A model generated the notes under the pieces. It was not told where the DNA came from. It made no database searches and was given only the letters and a program-made list of their open reading frames with translations. Shown one piece after another: positions 8,201-17,367 of a DNA stretch of 64,000 nucleotides. The stretch spans positions 77,389,620-77,453,619 of the forward strand of contig NC_087064.1 of the NCBI RefSeq assembly GCF_963678635.1, read 5' to 3'. The position numbers and the translations under genes are program-made. How positions within the stretch are numbered: the stretch's first letter is position 1; every line of letters starts with the position of its first letter. The stretch is from Symsagittifera roscoffensis (taxonomy: Eukaryota > Xenacoelomorpha > Acoela > Convolutidae).

Positions 8201-10800
8201 CAGATTCAAATCAACCATTTTATGCAATGTGCGATGCTTCGAACTTTGGCATCGGTGCAGCACTATTACAATCACATAATGGTACAAATAAAATGAACCT
8301 CATATCAGCAAATTCTCGATTATTCACTCAAGCAGAGCTACGACTCTCAACTCTAATGAGAGAATGTACAGCCATAATATATACACTGACAGAATATGAA
8401 TTTCTGATACTTGGATCAAAACATCCAACAGTTCTATTCACAGACCATAAACCAATCATCTTTCTCTTTACACAAAAATCTAACCCAAACCACCGAGTTT
8501 ACAGATTTCAACTAATTCTAATGAAATTTCCAAACTTACATATAGTTTGGACTGCAGGAAAAAATCTTGCATTACCAGACACCTTAAGTCGAAATACACC
8601 ACCTGAATTACTTACACGAAAAACAACAGTTGAAATACCCAAAAACATAAAATTCTACCTTGCAGAAAACGAAACATCACCCCGATTGGAATGCAAATAT
8701 GCAGTAAAAACTGATATTGAACAATCACAAATAAATAATTTACAACATTTCCCACTTTATTTAGATTGTCAAAATAATCATTATGAAGTTGATTTACTTG
8801 GAACATCAACTTTCAAACCAATCCCATATTCTCAATGGATAAAAAATAACACCCAACAAAAACGAACAAAACAACACCTGCCTAAAAAAGACCATTTTCC
8901 ACTAATTGAAAAAGAAGACTTAACTGATAAAATAAATTTATCAGGACCACAAACAAATGATTCAAAATACACAATAAATCAAGTTTTTGACCTTCACGAC
9001 CCACTTGATACAATACCCTTATCTAAATTAGAAATCGAAAACATTTTTCTCCCCCCAACAGAAATAATTACAATTTCAACACTGAAACAATATCAAAACC
9101 TTGACCCAGTAATTCGACAACTGAAATCATGGCACAAATATAAAACTAAACCTATCAAAGCAGATTCAACCATTCTAGGAAACAAAACACTCCTCCGATA
9201 CTTTCGCAAATTTAACAACACAACAATTAACGAAAATACAGACCTTTTAGAGTATAACCTGAATGAATCTACAGTTCCATGTCTCCCTTTAAGTATGATT
9301 CTTATAGCTTTTAATATTTCACATACACAAAATATTAAAGGACACTCTGGATCAGAAAAAACATATTCAAATTTTATACAAAATTTTTACTTCCCAAATG
9401 CACCAATTTGGATAAAAGTACTATGCAATGATTGTATAGTATGTCAACTGAATAAACCTTACCCAAATCAAAAACAAATAGCACAAAAACAAGATTTTAA
9501 AGGACAAAGCTTGTACTTCAACCATCGTATCTCATTTGATACTAAAGGACCAATTTCACCCTCATCCGAAGGAAACTCCTACATTATGGTAATTGTTGAC
9601 GCATTTACACATTATGTAGCACTTAACCCAGTACCCCATTGTAACGCTTATTACGCTTACACAACACTCTATGAACACTGGATAGCAAAATTCGGACTAC
9701 CAGAAATTTTAGTTACAGACAACGGTACAGAATTCATAAATAATGAAATTATCACACTATGTCATTTATATAACATTAAACACAAACCACGTACATCTCA
9801 TGCACCTTGGACAAACGGCTTAGTCGAAGGTATGAACCGTTCATTACAAGAATATCTTAGATGTATCATCAACGGAAATGATACAAAATATACCGAATGG
9901 TCAGCAGATGTAAAATTATTTCCCTTAGCATATAATTCACAAATTACGACAACTTTAGGAATGTCACCATACGAAATGGTTTTTAACCAAAAGCCACGCA
10001 AACCAATAATGTTTACAGCAAATTCTCATAAAAACGCACAAGGTTATTGTCAACCAAATAAAGACTCAATTTGTTATAACCTACCTTTACATACACACGA
10101 TGAAGATCATTTCCATCACCCACAAATTCTTAAACTAGCCTCCGGTACACACACCGAATGGATTCTAAATAGAGATAAAAAACACAATGAAATTTATCAA
10201 AAAATAACAAAAAAGTTATTACAAAGACAAAATATTAATGAACAAATCAATTCACGTTTTACACCAGCCTCCGAATTAAAAATTGGAACATTTGTTTTAA
10301 TACCTAATTTTAATACTCAAAAAGGAATTTCTAAAAAATTACAACCCCTTCGAAAAGGACCATACCAAATAATTGCAAAACCCACTGATGTCACATATAA
10401 AATTACCGACTCAAACAAAAAAGAAATCGTTCAACATCGAAACAACCTATTACCTTATTACCCAAAAGAATACGCACTCCGCGAATTAACTCAATTATAT
10501 TCTTTCACAGGATTAAAAATCATTCAAAATGAACCACATCTGAAAAACACAGAACAAAATGATAACCCCACCGAAAATCAAAACACAAAACCAATCACCA
10601 CCAAAAACAATACACAAAACCATAAAGAATCCCCAAAACAAAGAAAAAATAGAAAAATGATCGAACAAATAATACCCCAAGAACAAATCGACAAATCAAA
10701 AAATAGAAAAACAACAAGACTCCGAAATCAACCACGTAAAAACTATAAAATATTCATCCCCCAATCTAAAATTTTAAAGAAAGTAGAATTTCAAAAGTAA
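5215..10800 (+). CDS. pol: Pol polyprotein: protease, reverse transcriptase, RNase H, integrase (1861 aa from first ATG)
   Basis: From ATG 5215 the first 200 residues are Asn/Ser/Arg/Tyr-rich, like a basic RNA-binding tail. An aspartic protease follows (DSGA at 350-353; IIGIPFIS near 430). Reverse transcriptase covers about 700-950 with YLDD at 858-861. RNase H starts at about 1003 (Asp 1007 in CDASNFGIGAAL, then the FTDHK motif). Integrase has an HHCC finger (H1370, H1377, C1407, C1410) and catalytic D1442, D1502, E1538 (D-59-D-35-E), then a GPY/F module (GPY at 1715-1717). This order and the GPY/F module mark Ty3/gypsy. It is long for the class, with extra segments between protease and RT and between RNase H and integrase. 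All catalytic residues are present. The ATG overlaps the gag stop as ATGA, but the same frame is open back to 4975. Confidence 0.95.
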   Translation: MKKDQNLPNKTVHSNNSSGKPLPNNTNYTRNQSPYNSSYRGRSPERRNTQNSSQNHYNRPNSRNNYSRSNSNTQRFVSRSNSQSRNNYYPNNQSRNSSYNRNRNYSYNRNRSYSNNRNQNYPNSQSRNNSYNRSNYNRPNNNHQNRSRNNSQNRHSSYNNRYRNYSQSPHRNNNNYNNSNNRHRSSTPKHQRQINQVQSNPETTSDPPGIDDTVTDTLQLNQINCTSSDSESDTENTLSINMIKVENDYESVIYEQPFSSHIYENQSEFLQNYYTTPINSTPTTQETNEINTTNQTNKNTKTKCLNTNHIYQNIQKEQPKEKIWTIPFLLESPRNKEFQPPDLEIDFLIDSGAESNIINIPTWNEIKTLHPKLTPLETSSKLATAQGSTLINYGKIQLFLLPTRTMEQSKILNKPFKQIFHITDIKYNIIGIPFISKYIPTINILNSKILIKDKYTKTKETSLTFFQRLNKQPPFFSKFYPIFNQQRKHLKPLSGNIYKFSIKQVHQYDKEQNKQKFYMSEFEFKPIHKFFKITISSIKYLKNSNSDIISLHVYNNTPYQVTLPLGLLGYCETNATISPIHEKAYRVNNILQLLDICQSTILNEELSINNIISNENRNTDYFTKTPYFKPTFNISNYTEDQQKFLTMFNFQHSQITQDEFEKLAKQLIKYSSVYATSKFDVGKISSSLHLPLKPDAVFKKQRASKVPIHLHDKVNRLLDILEQYNIISPVNKEEQPKGNTFINPVIILAKGESLKIVLDARYLNSLIDESKCNWPIEPIQVILTKINGKYFTTADMNSAYNQMPLDEQSRRLTQFVIGNQQYEFNRLFYGISIGPAAFSAFMSKIFRPLILKKNAITYLDDVFMQSQTKDEMFNVLEKYHQILQNENLKAAPDKSHFFLTRVKFLGHNIERKTITPLKSRIDAIQKLQPPTNKKKIQEFLGMLNFLSKYVYKMQLYLRPFYNILRQQNNFEWNTEHQTRFEEIKKLLTEQISNTIPDSNQPFYAMCDASNFGIGAALLQSHNGTNKMNLISANSRLFTQAELRLSTLMRECTAIIYTLTEYEFLILGSKHPTVLFTDHKPIIFLFTQKSNPNHRVYRFQLILMKFPNLHIVWTAGKNLALPDTLSRNTPPELLTRKTTVEIPKNIKFYLAENETSPRLECKYAVKTDIEQSQINNLQHFPLYLDCQNNHYEVDLLGTSTFKPIPYSQWIKNNTQQKRTKQHLPKKDHFPLIEKEDLTDKINLSGPQTNDSKYTINQVFDLHDPLDTIPLSKLEIENIFLPPTEIITISTLKQYQNLDPVIRQLKSWHKYKTKPIKADSTILGNKTLLRYFRKFNNTTINENTDLLEYNLNESTVPCLPLSMILIAFNISHTQNIKGHSGSEKTYSNFIQNFYFPNAPIWIKVLCNDCIVCQLNKPYPNQKQIAQKQDFKGQSLYFNHRISFDTKGPISPSSEGNSYIMVIVDAFTHYVALNPVPHCNAYYAYTTLYEHWIAKFGLPEILVTDNGTEFINNEIITLCHLYNIKHKPRTSHAPWTNGLVEGMNRSLQEYLRCIINGNDTKYTEWSADVKLFPLAYNSQITTTLGMSPYEMVFNQKPRKPIMFTANSHKNAQGYCQPNKDSICYNLPLHTHDEDHFHHPQILKLASGTHTEWILNRDKKHNEIYQKITKKLLQRQNINEQINSRFTPASELKIGTFVLIPNFNTQKGISKKLQPLRKGPYQIIAKPTDVTYKITDSNKKEIVQHRNNLLPYYPKEYALRELTQLYSFTGLKIIQNEPHLKNTEQNDNPTENQNTKPITTKNNTQNHKESPKQRKNRKMIEQIIPQEQIDKSKNRKTTRLRNQPRKNYKIFIPQSKILKKVEFQK

Positions 10801-11397
10801 TTTTAACATTTGCTTCACAATCTTGAAACCTCCGAAACATTTTTCATTTACATTTTTCAAAATAACATGCTGACAAGTACGTAATAATTCTAGTTCAAAA
10901 TAGACCAATAGGATTCATCCAATCCGTCACTTTCTCTAACTCAAACTAAGACCAATTAGACGAATCATATAGAACTCCAGGCACATCTATAACTATAACT
11001 TTACGACCTCCAGGTCAAAAATAAGCAAACCACTCCAACTTGACAACTAAAATAAATATCACCATAATACCGTACCCCTCCCTTATCTAATAACCCAAAG
11101 ATCAACAATATTTCCCCAACTCAGACCACGAATACCCCCAAAGCAAATTTGTTAACTTAGCCTAAAGTAACAAAATGAACATTTTAATTAGCCTAAAGTA
11201 TAAAAATCTCACCATACCCCGGATCATTTGACAAACAAAAATAAAGAAAAAGACGACCTCCCAGTCACCATAAAAATTGCCCCCAACAATTTTTTACAAA
11301 ACTCAACCCACTTGTCAAAAAACTAATAAATAATCCGACCACACTAGAAAATCGCCTCAAACAGCAAAAAATATTCGACCAAGAGATCATTTCTTAA
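10801..11397 (+). other. Non-coding spacer between pol and the 3' gene cluster
   Basis: About 600 bases without a credible ORF. It contains a direct repeat TTAGCCTAAAGTA (11157-11169 and 11188-11200) and a 12-base palindrome GACCTCCAGGTC near 11004-11015. Its length and position suggest a control region for a subgenomic RNA feeding the downstream genes, but no promoter motif is certain. Confidence 0.5.
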
Positions 11398-11628
11398 ATG
11401 CTCTTCTCTCAATCAGTTACTCAAATACTCATAAATCTTAAACATTTTTTTACAATACTTGAAACCTTTATAATATTTCTTTTTGATATACTTGAATCTT
11501 TTCTAATAATCCTAATCATTTTTTGTAACATTTTTTTAATTTTCTACACTATTCTCGAACTATTCCTCCAACTTTCCAAAACCCTTGATTATATCCACAG
11601 GTACGATTTATACAACTTGTCTAAATGA
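11398..11628 (+). CDS. Tiny hydrophobic membrane protein, 76 aa
   Basis: The product is dominated by Ile, Leu and Phe with at least two long hydrophobic runs (about residues 10-35 and 36-60) and a short polar C-terminus. It reads as a two-span membrane protein with no homologue I know. The stop overlaps the next ATG as ATGA, so the two small frames form a translationally coupled pair. Composition here is T-rich rather than A-rich, which hydrophobic codons would cause. Small membrane proteins of this size act as viroporins or envelope helpers in viruses; that role is only an analogy. A chance frame in T-rich DNA is the main alternative. Confidence 0.45.
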   Translation: MLFSQSVTQILINLKHFFTILETFIIFLFDILESFLIILIIFCNIFLIFYTILELFLQLSKTLDYIHRYDLYNLSK

Positions 11629-11813
11629 TACGAACAATTTTCAGTAGAACCGATATTTTTTTATTGTTTGTAATTTTCATAGCATTCTTATCATCCCTCA
11701 TTTTGACCATCTGTAAATGTATAAAGAAAGCAATCCTCACATTTGCCCTAGCAACAATCCTTCTAATTCTTTTTTTGGAAGAATATTATAATAAACACAA
11801 AATTTCTCACTAA
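11625..11813 (+). CDS. Second tiny hydrophobic membrane protein, 62 aa
   Basis: It starts within the stop of the previous frame (ATGA). The product has two predicted spans (about residues 11-28 and 36-52) separated by a short basic, Cys-containing turn (CKCIKK), and a charged tail EEYYNKHK. No family is recognised. It ends eight bases before the next long open frame begins. A strong acceptor-like TTTTCAG ends at 11644, inside this ORF, and another (CCACAG) at 11600 just before it, so spliced RNAs could enter here. The paired arrangement of two hydrophobic mini-proteins before an envelope gene argues against pure chance. Confidence 0.45.
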   Translation: MIRTIFSRTDIFLLFVIFIAFLSSLILTICKCIKKAILTFALATILLILFLEEYYNKHKISH

Positions 11814-11821
11814 AGTAATAA

Positions 11822-12955
11822 TTCAAAAAACCATCAAAAATTGCTACCCAACAGTCACAGAATCAGTCTTCACCGACATCATCCCAAGATAACCAAACAC
11901 CACCTTCAACTACTCAAAATCCTCAAACCTCTACACGAATTTCTTTTCAAGACAATCCATACACTTTTGAAGAACGACATGCTCGTTTATCAGAACCACT
12001 AGAACCAGTTCAACGACAAGCACCTTTAAGCGAACCAACATATAACCTATATCCAACACTACCACAAGAACTAAGTAGAATAAAAAATTCTAGTCAAAAC
12101 CAAAATACAGTCGAAATAAATAGACAAATTATACATCCTCGACGAAACAGAAATCTTCAAACTCCCCGAGTTCACTTTGATATACCTCAATCCCCATCAC
12201 AAAACACTCCAGAAAACACCATTGATACATTACCAGAAACCCCTACGATTCTTTCACAACGTAGCACCTCAAGCCTACCATCAGATTACTTAGGTTCAAC
12301 ACCAACATCTGAGCAAATACGTGAAAATCCTTTCAACCCCACAAACCAAACATCACGATTCCCATATTGGACTACACATTTATTTACACAAGGTGAACCA
12401 AATTTAGTCAATGACCCCATAGATATTTCTACGGATACAACAACATCCTCATCACTACCAGAAACATTATCACTACCATCAACACCATCAATAAGCCAGT
12501 TTTCACCACCACCCTTTAACTTAAATTTTCCAAATAATCTCGACGCCAGATATCGAGAACAATCAACAACAAATATTCCTTTAAGACTAGATTGGAATAC
12601 ATTTACAGCACCTCCACCACTATTTGGACAACATCAAGAAAGTAACCGCCTTCATAACTGGGCACTTAATAGATTACAATATCGCCAAGATATTCACAAC
12701 GATATCCGTGATCACAATATTCAAATACTCCAACAAAACAGTTTACAATTAAAGTTTGAAATCACAGTTAAGTTAAATAATATTACCCAACATCCCTACC
12801 CATTAAATCCACCTAACATAACAGCTCAATCACTACCACCACCGTTTATAACTACTGAAGTAATATACAAATACGACAGATATACCAAAAACACAATTGG
12901 CTACATTACATTTTATAATCCATACTCAGGATTATCATACACATGTATATTCTAA
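11822..12955 (+). CDS. 377-codon open frame without any ATG; unknown protein
   Basis: The frame opens after TAA at 11819-11821 and stays open to TAA at 12953-12955, overlapping the envelope ATG by 13 bases. I find no ATG codon in it, so standard ATG scanning would miss it. Composition matches the element's genes. The first 230 residues are Ser/Thr/Pro/Gln-rich and probably disordered; the last 140 look folded (for example NRLHNWALNRLQYRQDIHND and IGYITFYNPYSG). It must be started from a non-ATG codon, by frameshift, or by splicing that supplies an ATG. Candidate acceptors are the CAACAG/TCACAG/AATCAG series near 11850-11867, all in phase 0. The layout resembles that of the last ORF (disordered start, folded end), but I did not establish homology. 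Confidence 0.65.
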   Translation, partial: FKKPSKIATQQSQNQSSPTSSQDNQTPPSTTQNPQTSTRISFQDNPYTFEERHARLSEPLEPVQRQAPLSEPTYNLYPTLPQELSRIKNSSQNQNTVEINRQIIHPRRNRNLQTPRVHFDIPQSPSQNTPENTIDTLPETPTILSQRSTSSLPSDYLGSTPTSEQIRENPFNPTNQTSRFPYWTTHLFTQGEPNLVNDPIDISTDTTTSSSLPETLSLPSTPSISQFSPPPFNLNFPNNLDARYREQSTTNIPLRLDWNTFTAPPPLFGQHQESNRLHNWALNRLQYRQDIHNDIRDHNIQILQQNSLQLKFEITVKLNNITQHPYPLNPPNITAQSLPPPFITTEVIYKYDRYTKNTIGYITFYNPYSGLSYTCIF

Positions 12956-15561
12956 AATTATTAATTTTTCTCCAACTCCTTTTTCTAGTAATCTCAAATC
13001 AAAACATTAACCCTTCCCCTCGAACAGGACCACAAGATTTACTAGTAACACATTACGATTGTGAAGAAAATGAACAAAAAACACTACATAAATATGCAAT
13101 AAATCAAGTATCACAATGTGAAACAGAACCACAAGCTATAGAAACCACAGATGTAATAGCAACACTCTATTCAAAAGCCCGAGCAACAACAGTTACAGGT
13201 TATAAATTCACAGCAACATTTTCCGAAAAGAAAGTACACTGTTCACAAGTCTCGAATGGAAACAAAAACCGACTTGACCATGAATCATTCTATCAAAGCA
13301 ATATAGAACGTCTTTTACATCTCAATCCCGACGATTGTAAAAATGAATTACTTAGACTAAACATCACACAAAATAAAAACTCCGCTAGAAAGTTAGTTAA
13401 TTTTCAAGTTTTTCCAGACTCTGTACATCAATCACAACTTGAAAGACACCAAGGACATATAAAACTAGACGAAAAATACCCGTATAACGGCGCACACGGA
13501 CGATTAACCTATGACCTACACGATAAACATTGGATACCACACATTGGTATAAATGACCCATCAAACTGCAAAGCAGACACAAAAAATAAAGGATACCAAG
13601 AAATAATGTTTTTCGATTGGAAAATACAACTCGAAAAAATACAACTAACACGAGATTTATCAGATAATACAATGATCTATCAAGGAATCCGATTACCTTG
13701 TAAAAATGATCAAGGTTATTGCGACCCTACAACGAGAACACAAGCAACAATTGTTTGGTTCCCCGAAGATACATGTACAACATTTCAAGTAGCAAAAATA
13801 CACGCTCGTATGATAAAATTTCACGAAAAATATTTTATACAATCAATTCCATATGAACAAGTCCATCCATCACGAAAACTAAGTTCTAATTTTAGAAACA
13901 TAGACAATATAGAAAATAAATTGACACGTTTCCAAATATATCAAGAAACAGAACTTGCATGTAAATACAGGAATCCACTTCACAGAACACAATACTCTGA
14001 AATATTAGTTGAATACGAAAAAGGATTCGACATGACCACTGGAAAAGTAAAAATCGACCCATATGCCACAGGTCATCCTCCAAACGAAGGAACATCCTAT
14101 ATACCAGTTAACTTTGAAAAAAGCAACGGACAACCTGGTGGACATCTAAAACCCCATGACACCAGAAGCACACGCTTACAAGAATTATCACTAATGAATA
14201 CTACATATTTCGGTAATATCCACTATGATATTCATTTAGATATGAAACTAGATTATACAATTAGCCGAATTTTTCAAGAAATGTCACTCTCCGAATTAGA
14301 AACACTACACCACCTATGCGAATTAGAACGAACACAAATATTACAATCACTTGCACTAGCAGTATTAAAAATACCCTATGCAGGATACTTATTATCTGGA
14401 AATAGATCAAATTTTTTAGACTATGAAGGAAACATCTTATGGTTTTATACTTGTACTAAAAAAGTATCACCACTATACGTTTTTGAAGATAAACGATGTT
14501 ATAAAAGAATCCCTATCTTTTATAAGAATAAAGTACATTTCGTGGATACACTTTCACGAAGAACCTATTTCTGGGATACCGCAGTCCCATGTGGATCAGA
14601 AAACAGCCACAATGTAGTACAACTAAACCCTGATGAAAATAAATATTATCTTCTCACTCCATATCCCACATTAATGCAATCACTCAAAAAATTTTCACCA
14701 GAAAGCATTCGCGCTATTGCTCGAAACCCAAATATAGACTTACAATCAATAGGAATCTATTCAAAATCAGATATTCAACATCACATTAGAACACAACAAT
14801 TCCAAGAATTATTAACACAAATGGACACTATACAAAGACAATCAATAGACCAAAATTTACGCAAACTTGCAGAAACCGCAGGATTTGCCGATATCTACAC
14901 GCAAGACTATAGCGGATATTTTAAAGACATTAAAGATTATATATATCTAAACGGTGAAAAATACCGTCCCCAAGATATATCACCAATTAACATTTTTAGC
15001 TTTGTTACACTCAAAAATGAGATCCTCGATTTTCTAGGATGGCCCTACTACATCTTAGAAAAATTGACTATTTTATACGCAATGTTTAACTTTATTGGAT
15101 TTCTTTTCTCACTTTTAAAAGGAATCTACAACACATGTGCTATACACACACAGGTCAATCGACAAGCAAGTGTAGCACGCATACTCTTTGCAGGATTTTT
15201 TGGAATCTTTTCTACATCTATAAACAAAATTCTTTTAGACGCACAAATAAAAGAATATAACACAAAAATAGCAACACGACAAAATACATACGACGAAGAA
15301 CATAACAATGTAGACATAACGCCAACGGCACCACAATTACCACCCCTACCAAATAACCATCCACTATCCCTAGTCCCACGAAATTTTCGAAACTTAGCCA
15401 TCATACATAATCCAAATTTTCGATTCACCACATCACAAAGTCCCATTCAACATATAATGACACACCAGTCACAAGATGATAATACTTATGAACAAATTAT
15501 TGAACAACCCCATACCACCGCTTTTCAGTCTCAAAATAATCATTTTTTTAGCCCACGATGA
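12943..15561 (+). CDS. env: Envelope-like class I membrane glycoprotein, 872 aa
   Basis: The protein begins with a signal peptide (residues 1-18, LLIFLQLLFLVIS), followed by a long Cys-containing ectodomain with paired cysteines and N-glycosylation sites (NIT, NRS, NTT). A hydrophobic segment lies at about 706-730 and another at about 744-766; the last 100 residues are a polar, Pro-rich tail. Size, topology and place after pol make it an envelope protein that would let particles leave and enter cells. From recalled family resemblance, its Cys spacing and C-terminal half look most like the class III (gB-like) glycoproteins of chuviruses and some invertebrate retroelements; I cannot confirm this here. 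The ATG overlaps the preceding frame by 13 bases and the stop overlaps the next ATG as ATGA. Confidence 0.8.
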   Translation: MYILKLLIFLQLLFLVISNQNINPSPRTGPQDLLVTHYDCEENEQKTLHKYAINQVSQCETEPQAIETTDVIATLYSKARATTVTGYKFTATFSEKKVHCSQVSNGNKNRLDHESFYQSNIERLLHLNPDDCKNELLRLNITQNKNSARKLVNFQVFPDSVHQSQLERHQGHIKLDEKYPYNGAHGRLTYDLHDKHWIPHIGINDPSNCKADTKNKGYQEIMFFDWKIQLEKIQLTRDLSDNTMIYQGIRLPCKNDQGYCDPTTRTQATIVWFPEDTCTTFQVAKIHARMIKFHEKYFIQSIPYEQVHPSRKLSSNFRNIDNIENKLTRFQIYQETELACKYRNPLHRTQYSEILVEYEKGFDMTTGKVKIDPYATGHPPNEGTSYIPVNFEKSNGQPGGHLKPHDTRSTRLQELSLMNTTYFGNIHYDIHLDMKLDYTISRIFQEMSLSELETLHHLCELERTQILQSLALAVLKIPYAGYLLSGNRSNFLDYEGNILWFYTCTKKVSPLYVFEDKRCYKRIPIFYKNKVHFVDTLSRRTYFWDTAVPCGSENSHNVVQLNPDENKYYLLTPYPTLMQSLKKFSPESIRAIARNPNIDLQSIGIYSKSDIQHHIRTQQFQELLTQMDTIQRQSIDQNLRKLAETAGFADIYTQDYSGYFKDIKDYIYLNGEKYRPQDISPINIFSFVTLKNEILDFLGWPYYILEKLTILYAMFNFIGFLFSLLKGIYNTCAIHTQVNRQASVARILFAGFFGIFSTSINKILLDAQIKEYNTKIATRQNTYDEEHNNVDITPTAPQLPPLPNNHPLSLVPRNFRNLAIIHNPNFRFTTSQSPIQHIMTHQSQDDNTYEQIIEQPHTTAFQSQNNHFFSPR

Positions 15562-17363
15562 GCCGCCAACTTGGATCACTACACCGATCAAATTCCCACC
15601 CAACCAATCTTACCTCCCCAATCCCAATAATACCACTTTTTGCTTTTCCGCCACCCGATTTTCCATCTAGTAATGTAACATCAGGCATGAATTCCGATAC
15701 TAATTCACACATCTCAGTTTTATATTCCATCTCACAACTCAATAACCCGAATATTGAAACCCCCGATGAATTTGCCGACTCAGAACCATCCCCATCCAAT
15801 AATTTTCATAACTCTTCTAATTTTTCTCAACCCCCTTTTCAACCCATATTATCCAATAACCCTGACCCAATCACCCCCACACCCTCTTATGCTTCCCAAG
15901 TTACCCCAACCTACTCCTCATACCATTCTGACCAATCATCTCATTCTCCAGACACCCCCCGAATCTCCCCAGAGCTAGATAATTTTATTACCCTTCAACA
16001 ACAACCCTACCACCTTAATACCCCAACCATAAACCAAATCTCCTCCACAATAAATTCATCCAACCCCCCTACCCCTACACCCTCTTCAAATTATACTGAA
16101 TCATTAGCACCATCATCCACATCAACTGAATCTTCACTCAACACTAATAGAGCTTACCGCACTTTTAAAAGAAAGTTCCCCAACCATCCTTTCCCAGCAA
16201 AACCAGGAACAGCCCGTGAATACATCAACCACCCCAAGTATACTAACACAAAAGAATTTTTAGCCATCACCTTACCCTCATTCCCACAATACACCTTAAA
16301 CACCCCCCACGACACTAACGAAACACGCAACTTCGTAGATGAATACGTTTTAATGCCCACTCTCTCTTGGACCTCATATTATCATTTTACTAACCCTCTT
16401 TGCTTACCATTATCTAACACTCACATCGATATAGAGCGAAATACGGACATGCTATATCGACTCACTACACCACTAACACCTAGACAATTTACTTACGTTG
16501 GATATAAAAAATCACTAAAAACACACACTGCACCTAGAGCTAACGAATATACACTCGAATACTATGATCACAACATCATCAGAGCTAACCAAGATCAATT
16601 CTTAGACGACGATCGCTTCGCTAATCCACAAATTACCGAGAAATTTTTCATCAAGACACCATATATATTCACACTAAACATCTTCGACCGAAAGTTTGAT
16701 CACATTATTTCAGAAGCACTAACAGACACACAAGCATACGAAAGTTTTAAAGAACGCTTCCAAATATTTTCACTAACCTTTCATTTCCTTGCACCACACG
16801 AAAGAGATTTACACTGCTCACACGATATTATGTTGCGCACTAAACAAACCCACACATATAGTTATTATCGCTTCATCCAAAATCACTTTGACCTACACAC
16901 ACCCTCTAGACAACCACACCATCGTTTTCAATTCATTAATTCCAAATACACTTCACCATTTTTCCTAAATTTCACATATTGTATTAAAGATACTAACCTT
17001 CATGGTATTCTTCGTAATTATGACCCCATAACCCAAATGTACATCTTCTGTCCCATCACCAAGACCTTCAACGCCGAAGAATCCCGACCCTTCCTTATCC
17101 CGCACGAGTTTGTACAACCTATAGAAATCCCAATTTTAGAATTCATCCACAACACTAAATTCAATCACAAATTATATAATCTAATCCAAAACACACCTTA
17201 TGAGTTTGCAGTTGGCACTGAAGAACTAACCACTATCAAGGCACTCCAATTGCTTTGGCCACTGCTTCAGACTAAAAATATCATCCGCATCTTAGCTAAA
17301 CTACTAACAATTTCGGAACTAATTCACGACATCTTCCCCCACGGTTTTTTCCCCGACGACTAA
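15558..17363 (+). CDS. Orphan 601-residue protein at the 3' end of the retroelement
   Basis: The ATG lies within the envelope stop (ATGA), so reinitiation is likely. Residues 1-195 are Ser/Pro/Thr/Asn-rich and disordered; residues 200-601 look like one folded domain, rich in Phe, Tyr, His and Thr, with motifs such as FKRKFPNHPFPAKPGTAREY, VDEYVLMPTLSW and DLHCSHDIM. I recognise no enzyme signature, signal peptide or membrane span. The C-terminus has a hydrophobic helical run (about 560-590). Codon use is less A-rich and more C-rich than gag or pol, especially in the first third. It could be a regulatory, matrix or tail-binding protein partnering the glycoprotein. No break is seen. Confidence 0.8.
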   Translation: MSRQLGSLHRSNSHPTNLTSPIPIIPLFAFPPPDFPSSNVTSGMNSDTNSHISVLYSISQLNNPNIETPDEFADSEPSPSNNFHNSSNFSQPPFQPILSNNPDPITPTPSYASQVTPTYSSYHSDQSSHSPDTPRISPELDNFITLQQQPYHLNTPTINQISSTINSSNPPTPTPSSNYTESLAPSSTSTESSLNTNRAYRTFKRKFPNHPFPAKPGTAREYINHPKYTNTKEFLAITLPSFPQYTLNTPHDTNETRNFVDEYVLMPTLSWTSYYHFTNPLCLPLSNTHIDIERNTDMLYRLTTPLTPRQFTYVGYKKSLKTHTAPRANEYTLEYYDHNIIRANQDQFLDDDRFANPQITEKFFIKTPYIFTLNIFDRKFDHIISEALTDTQAYESFKERFQIFSLTFHFLAPHERDLHCSHDIMLRTKQTHTYSYYRFIQNHFDLHTPSRQPHHRFQFINSKYTSPFFLNFTYCIKDTNLHGILRNYDPITQMYIFCPITKTFNAEESRPFLIPHEFVQPIEIPILEFIHNTKFNHKLYNLIQNTPYEFAVGTEELTTIKALQLLWPLLQTKNIIRILAKLLTISELIHDIFPHGFFPDD

Positions 17364-17367
17364 ACAG

